A stretch of DNA of 64,000 nt from Xiphias gladius (taxonomy: Eukaryota; Chordata; Actinopteri; Istiophoriformes; Xiphiidae). Position 1 is the first letter of the stretch. Every line of letters starts with the position of its first letter. The notes beneath the pieces were generated by a model. It saw only the letters and a list, made by a program, of their open reading frames with translations. It was not told where the DNA came from and made no database searches. Shown in pieces: positions 50,401 to 61,448 of the stretch. Where the stretch lies: positions 28,532,001 through 28,596,000 of the forward strand of contig NC_053400.1 in assembly GCF_016859285.1 (NCBI RefSeq). The letters are read 5' to 3'. Both the position numbers and the translations under genes were made by a program.

Positions 50401-53356
50401 CCCAAATTACCATTGAGGACATGCCTTTTTATTTCCACTGACAATACATGTCCTCAACTGGGCAAAAATGTTGTTTAAAAGTTATGATAAAAAATTTAAA
50501 CACAAATAAAGGATTGTAATTAGTATAGCAGTAGTCCAGACTTTTCTGTGCAAGTTTTTAAATATGTAGTTGATAATACCGATTTCACTTTTCTAGTAAT
50601 CGATAAATTGGATCTGCACCAACTATATTTATATGTATATCACAGCACAATTACTGCAAATAACCAGATTATACCAGACGAGTATGGCGGTAGCTTTACA
50701 TTTGCAGTGACGGCACTTTGTAGTTTGCTGGAGCATCAGTTTAATATCCAGAGGTATGTGTGAAAGCGTGTGGGGGAACGTCAAATTAACCACAAAATAA
50801 GAAGAAACAACTTCTTTTCATATTGGTTAATGTGCTTTAATTTGACTGCTAGCTATGCCATGTTTTGCATTTATATTCACAATAACCTTAAATGGTTAAA
50901 TTAAAATCCATAATGTATTTAAAATCCCAGTCAGATTAGTGCCTTAATCTAAATGTGATATTAGAATGCATCTACGCAGTTGTGAACAATTCTGTGAAAT
51001 GTCACATTTCAGACCTGCTGAGATCTCATCTCATAAAAAGGAACCTTAACTAAATGTACAGTATGTCGTCTTTAAACCATCTATAACTGTGCAGGCTGAT
51101 CAGTTACCAAGTAGCCTTGTGCAAAATTTCACAAGTGTCCGCTCAGCCCATTGTCACTGTAAGATTCTTCCTCAGAAATCTTTTCCTCAGTTACATGAGT
51201 GAAGCAAGACTGTGGTGTTACACCCTGTTTGACCACGTTCTTGCATTTCTTACTGGAAACAGAAGTTCTGCTGCTGGAGTTGAACATGTCTAAACTTGCA
51301 ATAGGTGACATCTGAGAAATTTTACACCACTCATGTATAACCTAGATTACATAAACCACGCGTGTGTGCATTTTGAATAGGAGTCCTCAAAAATGTGAAA
51401 CCAACGGCTGTGTCAATCTTCAGTGACCACAGATGTCATCACTATCACAAACTCTGCGTAACATCTTTTTCAATTTTTCACTGACAGTGCTAACAGAGGT
51501 TTCACTACGGCCTAGAGATGTTTTGATAAAAACTGTTTAAATCAGCATTGTGTGACAGACACTGTTGATGGGTAGGATATTGTGATGTGAAAAAGTATCT
51601 GTTACTTGCTGGCAAGTTCTGATTGTCCTGCTCTGTTTGTGCTGTTGCTGTATTGGATTGTACACCTGCCAAAAAAAACTACTGTTTCATTTTTCAGTTA
51701 ATGTGTCAATTATGTTTTTGATGAATGGTTTTATCTATATCAAAAAATAGTGGAAGAGACCTATCAGCACCTTCCAAGGTGACATCTTCAAATTGTTTTG
51801 TTTTCTTTTACTGCTTATATCTGTAGTTTCTTCTTAGTAGCTCGTCAGTCATCAATGAAGTACTTAATTCCACTAACTTGAATGAAAGGTCCAATCATAC
51901 GTTTGATTGTTAGATTTCCTTGATGAACAAAGCAAAACGCATAGATAACCAATTTACAGCAAATAATCACTTTTGAGAAACTAGAATCAAAGAATGTTTG
52001 TTATTTTTGCTTGAAAATGTCAATTATTGCTTATAAAATGTCAATTATTTTTCAGTCGCATGACTAATTGATTAATAAGATTATAATTTCAGCACCGAAT
52101 GGCACTAAATTATACAGCAGTTTTTGTCCAAACCCTGTATGCATGACTCAGCGTCATTCTTTTGTCTAAAAGTGCAGTTTATCAAAAGACATACAAACAC
52201 ATTAAAAATGCCTATGCAGACTAGAGATCAAAAGTCAATTTTGATAAATCCAATAATCATCTATAGTAATTTTTCAAATACAAATTATGAGCATTTGATG
52301 GTTCCCGCTTCTTTGCTGTACATGAGAGTTACCTGAGTTTCTTTGGGTTTCGGACTGCTAGTCGAACAAAACAAACAATTTGAGAACATCACCCTCATCT
52401 GTCGGGATTATAACAGTTTTTTTTAAATCAAAGAAATTTTATAGAGAAAACAAATAACTGTTCGAGAAACATATTTGGCAGATTCATGGATAATGAAAAT
52501 AATCATTAGGAGCTCTATAATCAGTTGTGGTCCAACGCAAACCCCAAATCACTCCTGCTGTGTAATGTGAGTATTATCAGCTTTCCATTTGATATGCTAC
52601 TGAGTCACAAACCAGTTCTGTCATGTCATCCTGAGTCTGCAGGTTGTGCATGAGGAACTGTGTGATTTGCCTCACAACGTAATAATGTTACTGCACACTC
52701 TTCCTCATTCTGACCCCTTGAGAAACATGACCTTTCCCTCTGTGGCATGAAAGAGACAAACGAGGAAGTAAAAAAAAAAAAAAAAAGAAGAAGAAGAAAT
52801 CACTTCTTACAGCGTGTTGCATGATTACTTAGTTAGTTTTGCCACCACATCATCTACATTTTCACCACGTACACATGCTCAATAGGTGTAGCTGTAGCTA
52901 ATTTCAAGTTATGTCATTTTAGAGGTTGATAAGAGGATAATGTAAACAAAATACTTAGCTAGCTCTTGCTAGTGCAGCTAACGTTAAGGTAGCAAGTGTT
53001 ACTAAATTAGGCAGCGTTAATAACAAGTAATCGGATTATCAGATTGTCAAATTCTGCAGTTACAAAGTAAACGTAAAACATCGTAGGATTTGCATAGCGT
53101 GCTATTTAGCTAGCTAAGTTTAAAAGGAGTGAGACTGATGCTAACATTTAACTGACACGGCGGTCGTTCACTCTAAGTTAGTTAGCATGCTAACCAGCTA
53201 ACATTAGCAGGGGTTGGTTCTTTTTTTCCCTTTTTCTTTTTTTTTTTTTTTTTTACCGTTAAAATCTCCCGTGTCTGCCACCACCACAGTGTGCTTCTTC
53301 AGCTGGTTCAGCGCCGACTCCATCTTTCTCCGTTTGTCTGGCGACACACTGGACAT
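41499..53356 (-). CDS. taldo1: Transaldolase, 8 coding exons, 338 aa
   Basis: Cytosolic enzyme of the non-oxidative pentose phosphate pathway; it moves a dihydroxyacetone unit between sedoheptulose-7-phosphate and glyceraldehyde-3-phosphate through a lysine Schiff base. Exons: 53356-53257, 49142-49019, 48398-48291, 47502-47371, 45149-44974, 42652-42455, 41876-41731, 41531-41499. Phases close with no internal stop, and length is one residue over human (337). Key residues: D28 in VVADTGD, the [12 protein letters not shown] motif, the Schiff-base lysine K143 in [30 protein letters not shown], and GASFRN. The C-terminus is [10 protein letters not shown]. The donor after exon 7 (AAA|gtcaga) is weak. 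All catalytic motifs are intact, so the enzyme should be active. Confidence 0.98.
41683..41720 (-). repeat. (GAA)n microsatellite next to a taldo1 donor site
   Basis: About 11 copies of GAA on the plus strand, i.e. CTT on the transcribed strand, begin about 12 bases into the last taldo1 intron, close to the weak donor after the exon ending at 41,731. Confidence 0.95.
42196..42260. repeat. 30-bp near-perfect hairpin in a taldo1 intron
   Basis: Arms 42,196-42,225 and 42,231-42,260 are reverse complements over 30 bases with two differences, each read as a wobble pair on one strand. The loop is 'agagg'. The stem ends 'cctgtgcag' / 'ctgcacagg'. It lies in the intron between exons 42652-42455 and 41876-41731. 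Confidence 0.9.
43074..43618. repeat. Possible hAT-like non-autonomous element
   Basis: It starts 'ttagggctgggcgatgtat' and ends 'atatgtcccgaccctactg'; the ends are imperfect inverted repeats of one another. The 'gggctgggcgat' start is a well-known fish repeat motif. It lies in a taldo1 intron. Confidence 0.5.
44340..44625. repeat. Dispersed repeat, copy 1 of 2 in taldo1
   Basis: Phrases 'ggcttttctaggttttctat', 'tgtggagttttcttg' and 'gtgtacccttgaggccaaac' recur in diverged form at 46,490-46,690. The family appears to be a fish dispersed repeat whose name I do not know. Confidence 0.6.
45450..45605 (-). repeat. Partial 'agggctgcaac' family repeat
   Basis: An interior fragment with 'aacctgcaaatatttgctgt', 'gattaatttcctttcaatc' and 'attgactaattggtttcac', inverted relative to other copies. 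It lies in the taldo1 intron between exons 47502-47371 and 45149-44974. Confidence 0.5.
46490..46690. repeat. Dispersed repeat, copy 2 of 2 in taldo1
   Basis: Contains 'cagtggagttttctggtaaa', 'tttacattcattaatttta' and 'agtgtatccttgaggtcta', paralleling 44,517-44,610. The two copies sit in adjacent taldo1 introns. Confidence 0.6.
47371..47502 (-). CDS. taldo1: taldo1 exon carrying the catalytic lysine
   Basis: This exon encodes [16 protein letters not shown], then [20 protein letters not shown]. The lysine of LIKLSST (about residue 143) is the Schiff-base residue of class I transaldolases. Exon phase is 2 at the start and 2 at the end, joining with the R and K split codons of its neighbours. 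Confidence 0.97.
47614..47862 (+). mobile_element. tRNA-derived SINE in a taldo1 intron
   Basis: The 5' part 'gctgtggctcagcaagtagc' resembles a tRNA A box and 'tgtgatccccggttactcct' a B box. It continues 'tgtgcacatgtccttgaac', 'aagacattcatctccaaat' and ends with 'gtaaatgcagttcatttta'. This is the layout of a common fish SINE. It is antisense to taldo1 and lies between exons 48398-48291 and 47502-47371. Confidence 0.75.
49143..53256. other. Large first intron of taldo1
   Basis: A 4.1-kb intron with no recognised internal exon. It holds partial copies of the 'agggctgcaac' repeat family at about 51,985-52,095 (inverted) and 52,255-52,512, an A/GAA-rich tract near 52,770-52,798, and a T-rich tract immediately after the donor at 53,257. 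Confidence 0.6.
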
Positions 53357-53510
53357 GATGAGCAGAGACTGGGACCCTTTTATACACAGAAAACACGTGA
53401 GAGCAGGCGGAATGTCAGAGAGGCGGCGGCGGCGGCGGCGCGCAGCCCAGGAGGAAGGAGGCACCGGGGACGCGCAGATATCTCTTCAACGGAGCTCCTG
53501 CCGAAAAAGA
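53357..53510 (-). promoter_or_regulatory. taldo1: taldo1 5' flank with (GCC)n repeat
   Basis: GC-rich sequence immediately upstream of the taldo1 ATG includes a (CGG)n run of about 6-7 units at 53,422-53,441, read as GCC on the sense strand. It is probably the 5' UTR and core promoter. No TATA box is evident at a fixed distance. Confidence 0.55.
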
Positions 53511-54010
53511 GTAAATTGATGAAAAGATTAGAAATTAGGCAAATAGACAGTCTCATAATTATCTAACAATGAGTAAAATATAACGTATGTAATTTACCAT
53601 TAATACAAATAAAACTTGAGTACTTTTTGCTAATAATACTTACATTCCTTTACTTAAGAGAGATATTCAACGCAGAACTTTTCTTACGATGTAGTATTTA
53701 TATATATAGCTGTATCGCTATTGTTTGTTTTTTCTAGGAACATTGTGTGATTGGATTTATTTTTTTTTTCCACTTTATTTTGTCATTTGAAATATTTTCT
53801 TTAGTTTTTCTCCTCTCTGAACAGATACATTTCTCTGTGCTGTAAAGCACTTTGCTTTGTATGCGATGTATAAATAAAGTTGAGTTGAGTTACACATTTA
53901 CAAAGCTGAATCCATTACATAGCTTTTTCAGTCATTATTATATTACAAACCTCGTATACATATGTCTTATAAGTCGTAACTTTGAGATACTATCTTAACT
54001 GTATATAACT

Positions 54011-54120
54011 TAGTTATAGATGTTATACTAGATTTATAGTTAGTTATAGTTGTTATACTAGATTTATAGTTAGTTATAGTTGTTATACTAGATTTATAGT
54101 TAGTTGTAGTTGATATACTA
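54011..54120. repeat. Minisatellite, 30-bp unit, about 3.7 copies
   Basis: The unit 'tagttatagttgttatacta' plus 'gatttatagt' repeats at 54,011, 54,041, 54,071 and, partly, 54,101, with a few substitutions. Confidence 0.95.
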
Positions 54121-56374
54121 AGTAAGTAACTTGCACTGAGTCATAAAACAGCACTTTTAGAAAGAGTGAATAATGGCTGTGTTTTGTCCCCTTCAGGGAG
54201 ATGGTTTGTTGACCTGGGCATAGCGGTCAAAAACAGCCAAGAAGTGTTTGAACAGACCCAGTTTGACAGTGTTTGAGTTTTCGAGATGTGGATGTACTGG
54301 GATGACAAGGCTTTTCCTTCTCAATAAATAAATAACATTAATTGCAAATAACACGCAAGGTAAAAACGTCTTATTCATTCTGAAGAAAACTAATGAAATC
54401 TTACAACAATCCCAATAGGAGGTCACATTTGTTAATTTTAACCTTAATGTTGTTTTCGTCTTGTGTTTCTCTTTTTATCTGTTGAAATTATATTTATTCA
54501 GGTGGAGAAATACTAAAATTCCTTTATTTTATTTCATTTTTTGGCCTAAAATTGCCAAATGTAAGAATATTGACTCTACAGCATTAGAATTTTTTTAAAA
54601 ATTGTAAAATGTAAACTTCTCAGGTCGTTAAAATTTAACTTCCGAGAAATAATCCCGACACTTCCTTGGTGTCATTAATGATGGCTATGTACCTGGTTAA
54701 TCCTGAACCAGGGATCTATTACATCCATCGAAGGACAGGTGGAACTGTTGTTGAGGCTGCATGGCCATTTTATATTTATGGTATATGGCAACACTTTACC
54801 TTGAAGTGCACTTTAGCATTTTTAAGCAGTATATAAATATTTAATAAATGCTTTATGACACATTATAATGCAGTTGTAAGCAGATATACATTTTTATTAT
54901 TGTATTTAGATAATAGATAATGAATGACAATATAGTAAAACACAGTTGTAATATTATAAAATATGTCTTCATAGGAGAAGTTATGATTGTTCACAAATAC
55001 CGTACAATGATAAACACTTAGCTGTGCACAATTACATGACAGCATGTTATAAGCCATATATTAAACCGTAATGTTAAATGGGGGGACATACAGTAATGTA
55101 TTACCTGGTAGGTTTGGTTCAGTCATGTCTTGTGAGCCCTGACGATTGAGGCACCTTTCTGAAAACCGCTGGTACGATAATATTTATTGGAGGAATTGTA
55201 CCTGCTATGCAATAAAATTTAAATACCTCAATAAAGTGCACATTATTACTTGAAATGCGTAATATGTGAAGTATTTAATTACGCAAAGAGTGCAGTCTGC
55301 TTAGCCTTTTACCATGTGCCCCTGCATTATGTGATTTTGATTTAATAACTCTACTGAGGCACCTGTTCCTCATAAATTTCATGCCGTCCGATAACAGCTA
55401 CCTGAACATTAGTCCTATTTGCAGTAATCTGGGAGCACTTTAATTTAAGAAACCATTACATTTGGTGTGATTGCCTTGCTTGCTGTTATGTGCCTGTATT
55501 TAAAAGCAATAAGTCAACCCCCGGGCTTTAGCAGCATAATCATAATGTCACTTACTCCAATACGAAACCTTGTTGGTATTAACAATATCACACAGCTGAT
55601 ACAGTTTGTCACACACTGACAAATGCCAGAGAGGAGTTAACACCAAGCAGGTCTCACTACACTGGTATTAAATAGAAGGTGTTAATCAACACCCGAATGA
55701 TTTAGAAGAGCTTCATATTTTTCCATGTGTGAAAACAATCCTTTAGCAATTTCCATCTCAAAGGCAAAAATAAACAAAGGCCTACAGTACATCACTGCAG
55801 TTAGGATGTACTAACCACGTGATCTGTTCCCTGTCTGACAAAAATATTTTTGTTGTTCTTGGTAATTTTGTCAAAATTCCGTGTTTGTTATGTGAAGTTT
55901 GTTGGCCTATCTTTACTCTTGGTTTTGTGTTTTACCATCTCTGAAAATTGTTGGCTGCACTTAGGAAGACTTAAGAAATAAACAAATCACACTTTCTGGT
56001 TTCCTTTTCCCTTTTAGCACTGTGTAGAGTGTATATGAAAGAAATCAGATCAGTTTTCCACATGTCATCACGTCTGAGCCATGTGAGGTCTAAAAACAAT
56101 TCCCGCGAAACAGCTGTCATACTAAATCATCCTACTTTACGTGCATTTACATTCCAGTGTAATATAAACACTGTGCAATAACACGAACATAATGTCTTTT
56201 CATTGTCACACGCAAGTCTAAACAGACTGAAAACCCTAAACAGCCCCAGAGCCTCTGTCAGCGCATATATGTGTTGCGTTGTTGTTGTGTTGTGTTTGTG
56301 TGTGTGTGTGTGTGTGTGTCTGTGTGTGCAGGTTCCTGTCTGGGCTGCATTCAAAAATAAATCCTAAATAAGTG
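54121..56374. other. Intergenic region, no gene seen
   Basis: No exon is recognised. The block at about 55,250-55,690 is free of recognisable repeats and has balanced composition with many homeodomain-like TAAT motifs, as conserved non-coding elements often have. A (TG)n run lies at about 56,296-56,319. Confidence 0.5.
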
Positions 56375-56587
56375 AAAGTACATACGTATTTTCATCAAAA
56401 TATCCTCAAGTATCAAAAGTAAAAGTTCTCATTCTTTAGTAAAATGCCCCTTGTAACTGATATATCATTATATATGACATTATTAGATTGCTAATAGGCT
56501 ACTGCATCAATAAGCAGCATTTTTCTTTTGTAGTTGCTCAAGGTGCAGCTAGTTTGAACTACTTTATATACAGTTACCTAGTTTAGG
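56375..56587 (-). repeat. 'acttaagtaa' family repeat, inverted partial copy
   Basis: Phrases 'caagtatcaaaagtaaaag', 'atatatgacattattagatt' and 'gaactactttatatacagtt' are the reverse complement of the element interior seen at 2,930-3,293. Confidence 0.7.
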
Positions 56588-56940
56588 CCAGTGGTTCCCA
56601 ACCTGGGGTTCAGGCCCCCCCAAAGGTTCACCAGACAGATCTGAGGGGTCATGAGATGATTAATAGGAGAGGAAAGAGGAAAATGCAAAGTTCTCCTACA
56701 AAAAAGTTGTGGTTTGTTTTCTGGACTTTTCTCTTATCTTTGCTGTTTTTTTGTGGAATATTGGACAACTTTTACTCTTTCGACCTCAAACAGTTCAAAT
56801 GAAACCATGTGAGAGGTTTAGATGGGATCGTCTCTGTCGTGGAACTTCTAACCCCTCATAGACATCTGAAATGTGACCACAGAGGCCCGACTACACACTG
56901 TTTTTTTGGAACTTGAAAAAGCCAAAAACCACACTGACGA
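56588..56940 (+). repeat. 'cagtggttcccaacct' family element
   Basis: It opens 'ccagtggttcccaacctggg' and passes through 'gaggggtcatgagatgatta', 'gaaaccatgtgagaggttta' and 'catagacatctgaaatgtga'. I know this as an abundant fish non-autonomous DNA transposon (hAT-like). The terminal inverted copy of the start is lost. It abuts the preceding repeat. Confidence 0.75.
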
Positions 56941-57554
56941 AAATGTCAAATAAATGATGTGGATTAAAATAAAATATATTTCCCTCGGAAAAGTAGTATA
57001 AAGAAAAGACCTGCCCAATCCCTCCCTCTCAACTTTGTGGAATGTTAGTTTGTTGTCTTTGCACTGCCATGCACTCTTGCATTACGTGTTCCACAACCTA
57101 TATTTGTTTAGCTGTCTGTCTGCATCTGTATTGCCATTGTAAATTTGTCCTCTGCACCGTGTGTGAGTGTACTGAGCTACTGAGCGTGAGAGTCTAATAC
57201 CTTGTATGTGTCAACATACTTAGCCAATAGAGTTAATTCGGATTCTTTATAACTACTCATCACGCAAAAACAAAAAACAAAACATTAATTTTATCCCACC
57301 AATATTTCTAATTACAAGCTCAGTATAGACCTGGTTTTGGAATCACCAGTAGAAGTTGCTGACTTGTTGGCGACAAGAACAAAAAGTTTGTCTTCCAATA
57401 TCTGGAACCAATAAACTATTTATTTCAGTTTGGGGCCACTATAAAACCCACAAGCACCCAGCCATGTCATACAGGTTGTAAACTGGTGAGCAAGAGAGGA
57501 AACCATCGTCCATTTACTCACCTCTATCTTTGTTTAAACAGTAAAGACACTCAG

Positions 57555-57830
57555 ATATTTTTAGCCACACCATGGCTTTAGGTATGTCGGTCCACCGCTT
57601 TGGTTCAAACTGAAATATCTCAAGTGCTATTGGATGAATTGCTGTGAAAAGTTGGTGCAGATGTTCATGGTCGCCAGAGAAGGAATTCCACTGACTGTGG
57701 TGATCCCCTGACTTTTCCTGCAGCGCCGCCAACAGGTCAAAATTTTTCATGAATCCTGTAAAATTTCTTAAAAATTTACGAGATGGATTAGCACAAAAGT
57801 CTGCACATACATTCATGCTTCCCCGGTGAT
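57555..57830 (-). repeat. Dispersed repeat, inverted copy of the 28-kb repeat
   Basis: 'gtccaccgctttggttcaaa', 'ctgaaatatctcaagtgcta' and 'ttggatgaattgctgtgaaa' are the reverse complement of phrases at 28,020-28,100, here with a longer interior. Confidence 0.6.
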
Positions 57831-59007
57831 GTAGCCAAATGACTTAGATCCCTTGACTTTTGACGTGAGCTTGAAATTTGTGGTTTGTTTAGAGCGGACC
57901 AGAGTAAACGTCAGCGTGTTAGCAAGGTCACTGTGAGCTCAGTAGCATTCTGACGTTAGCATTTAGCTCAAAGCATCGCTTTGCCTAAGCACAGTGTCCC
58001 AGAGCTGCTAGCATGGCTGTAGATATTAGTCTTCTTTCTACAAGAGGCAAGAACAGTTGTTGTTTGCAGTGAAACATGTCGAAGTGACCTTTTGGGCTGT
58101 ATTCTTATAAATCCCTTCCAGGCATGTTTAAAGATATAAAACATACTCTGCTTTGAATAATAATTTTTGTTTTTCCATTAAAAAAAGTTAAATTACCTTC
58201 AGAGTTTAAATACTGGATGCAAGATGTCTCCTACATCACTGAAATATCATTCTCAATGTATTTGCAATGCAGGCTTCGAGTTTCCACATCACACATGTTC
58301 AAGTCGCCTAATGGACCATGACCGGCTTTCAAAGTGGTCGTGTCTCAAATCATGCACGCCTCAATCTAAGATTTTAGGTGATCACAGAGAAACTCTCCAC
58401 TTTCAGCAGACGAATTTGAAACCCGGCGTTCCAGCGTCAGGCTCCGAACATACATTTCTCAGTGCAGTGAGGGTCAAACATCCAAGAGAAGTAAACACCT
58501 TTTTGAGTTTTAAATATAGCAAACAGTATGAAAAAGTAAAGCAAACGAGTATTTGACAGTACACATACAAATATTCAATCGGCACGTCGACAAAAAATAC
58601 TGTCCAGTTAAAAAAAAATGTTCTCATACTGTATAACAGAGGCAAGAGGAGATGTCTGTCTTCCAGTCCAAACTCAGAAATACCTTCAAATAGCATCAAG
58701 CTAAAAATGTATCACAAGCCACAGGCCGAATCACAGTCCTGTTTGATTTCTTTTAACTCGCACTAAGTTGAATGTTTCTGACAAAGGCAGATTCAAATAT
58801 CTCTTTGTTATGATGAGCTGTGTAAATACGTTGTCATAAGTATATGATGAAAATATTACTTTTGGTTACTTTAATGAAAAAAGAACTTGCTTATAAACCA
58901 CTTCAGTGTTTGTGGATAGTCAGAATGATTTGTATTTATTATAAGCAGCTATTTGTATTCATCAGCCCCTGCTTTTGAATCACCCACTGAATCACAGCAA
59001 ATTAGCC

Positions 59008-59153
59008 TATAAATTACTTTTGGAAATTCTCAGGGGGCCAGCAGCTCGACAGGGGATGATAACTGCCTTTAAGTGCTGTAGCTGCACTCGACACTAGATG
59101 CCGCCTTTTTGCTACTTGGCGGGTCAGTGTCAGTCACATGTGCATCCATGTTA

Positions 59154-59195
<42 letters not shown>

Positions 59196-59301
59196 TAACC
59201 GAGAGAGCCTGTGGAAAGAAACACTTTGGGAAGTTTTGTCATACACGGAGGGAAGAAGAGGGACAGTCGGCAGAGAGAGCAGAGTGTGAGATAAGTGAGC
59301 G
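59008..59301 (+). promoter_or_regulatory. Candidate promoter and untranslated first exon of a plus-strand gene
   Basis: A TATAAA at 59,008-59,013 and an E-box (CACATGTG) near 59,137 precede a purine-rich segment that ends at a textbook donor, 'gagcg|gtaagt', at 59,301/59,302. A (GA)n array at 59,155-59,195 lies inside it. No coding exon follows within the window, so this is weak support only. Confidence 0.3.
59155..59195. repeat. (GA)n microsatellite
   Basis: About 20 GA units with one AAGA interruption, read directly. Confidence 0.95.
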
Positions 59302-60640
59302 GTAAGTCATTTTCACATTCTGCTTACTATTCAAATGAGGAGTATCAACTAACAGGCTGTTCTGTTATGCTGTGATGCTTTCTACATCTTACTCTTAATT
59401 TTAAAATTCTGTATTGTAGCTCCAACACAGATGTCTGTGACCTTGTTTTAGAGATTTAACTTTGATAAATAGGGAGCTTTTCTGGGCTGAGTTTGTCTAA
59501 TTGGAAGGGATGAACTATATCCTTGTTTCAGTTATCTTGTGAGAATTGGATAATGAATGTTGCACTTGGCTACCTAAGGGAGGGATGACATTAATCATAC
59601 TTGAGCTCACTGTTCACCAGTAGCATGGTTTGCTCGTAAAGCCACTCTTTAATACTGGCCACCGTGGTGTCCATACAATCAGCTGTTTTATCAGTGTGTG
59701 CCGACTGTGGAAATGTGGGGATGTGTGAGAACGAAGCTCTCTGATTGGCTGGGGAATGTTTCCTTGGACCTTGATGAAAGACAGAAATAAACTTGTGGAG
59801 AAGAACAACATTTCAGAATACCAACCATTCCTCAAACCATTCCCTCCCATCAGTTTTTCTTTTTCTTTTTCTTTTTTTCTGGAGGGGTTTCAGGAACTTA
59901 AGGCCTCACTGACTTCCCAAAGCCGTGGCTGGCTGGTAAAGAGCAGAGGAATTCGCTGCCATACAATGTGCCCTTATGTTAGGTTAGCAGACGTCTTAAA
60001 TTCGCCCCAATGAAGCTGCTCCATATTACATGTGGCACATTAAAAATTAATCTTAACGTGAATGAAGGCAGTAAGGCTGTATTAAAGGGTAAACAGATAA
60101 AACAGGAGATGTTCGTTGCACTTCCCGGCCCATTTTGCTGTCTTTACGTGTATTTGTCTTACTGTTGCATCAGTGGGATTTGGAAGCTCAAAAAAACTTC
60201 CCAGCTGTCCAAAAACATCAACGCTAAACAACAGCTTCGGGCATCAGTCCCTCAGAATCGAAGAGAAAGATTTCTTTTTTGATAGATTCTGTATTTTCTG
60301 TGCTGATTCTCAACAGTTGCGCATGGAGGAACATGTTGTCATAGAGTAGGAAAGGCCATTTAATGTGCGCTGGCAGAAACCACAATAGACCAGAATGCAA
60401 TGTGGCTACAAAAACGTCTGAATAAGAAGCAACACTGACTTTTTCACAGCTAGAAAAGCTCTCACTCTGTGTGGAGCTACTGTGCTTTCTACCAAAGCCC
60501 AGATGAATACTAAAAGCTTACACCCGTCCTTTAGGAGTTGCTGATTAGTACTAGCCCACTAGACCTCTAAACTGCTGCCCATACCTCCTTCTTTTTTCAG
60601 CAATTCTAACAGAAATAAATAATATTATAATATGCACTTA
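59302..60640. other. Non-coding region, no exon seen
   Basis: No exon with supporting similarity is found; short open frames here have no splice context. A T/C-rich tract lies near 59,850-59,880. Confidence 0.5.
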
Positions 60641-61448
60641 GTTCCCAGTTTATTAAGTACATTTATATGAAGCTTATAATGTTCAGCGTTTGTTGAAACT
60701 GATGCCGATTCAACTGTCTGGTCATTCGGAGGATGTAGTTCATGGTGCTGTTGAACTGTATTGTTATCTGTAGTGTTATCTCCACTAAGGAGGTTATGTT
60801 CTCACCTGTGTCTCTTTGTTTATTTGTCAGCAGGATTACACAAAAAGTACTGAGCTGATTTGCAGCAAACTTGTTGGATGGATGGGGCTTGGGCCAGGGA
60901 AGAAGCCATTAAATTTCCGTCAATTTCTAAGGAAATTAAGTATGGATCTTGATGTAAACAATCAGACATATTTATGGTGTTCAGATCTATGAGTTTGTAC
61001 AATTTGGTGTCGATCCAGATAATAATGTGGATCTGGTGGAAGAAAATGCTGAATCTGCATTACACACAGTCTCCTATTTATGACTTACTATGTTTTATGA
61101 CAAATAATTTATGTTCTCAGACTACTTCCTTTTTCCTTTTCTTTTTTTTATTACAGCTACAGACATGTGAAGAATTGTTTGGCCTCCGTGGAGATATGGA
61201 ACTCCACTGAGTGCCATTCTAGTTATAAATGTGATGGATAACATAAACACCAAACATAACACAACACAGTTCAACAGTAGCCCGAATTGCAACTTCAGGA
61301 GTGAGCATGACGTTCAGTCAACAACTCTTTAAAACGATTCAATGAAAATTGAACATGATATCCCTCAAGAAAGTAGGATTTATTGCAGGACTGTTGTATT
61401 AGACTGTATGAGTTTTAGCTAGGTGAACCTAATAAACTGGCAACACAC
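60641..61448. repeat. MITE-like element with both ends, split by another repeat
   Basis: The left end 'ttcccagtttattaagtaca' and right end 'gaacctaataaactggcaac' are inverted. The interior left (60,710-60,790) and right (61,200-61,330) parts match the element at 25,010-25,395. Between about 60,788 and 61,130 a different repeat is inserted, beginning 'aaggaggttatgttctcacc' and with 'tttgtcagcaggattacac' and 'gggccagggaagaagccatt'. Confidence 0.65.

Noticed and set aside
54011-54120. CRISPR-like regular repeats
   Set aside because: The units are adjacent with no spacers and the DNA is vertebrate; it is a minisatellite.
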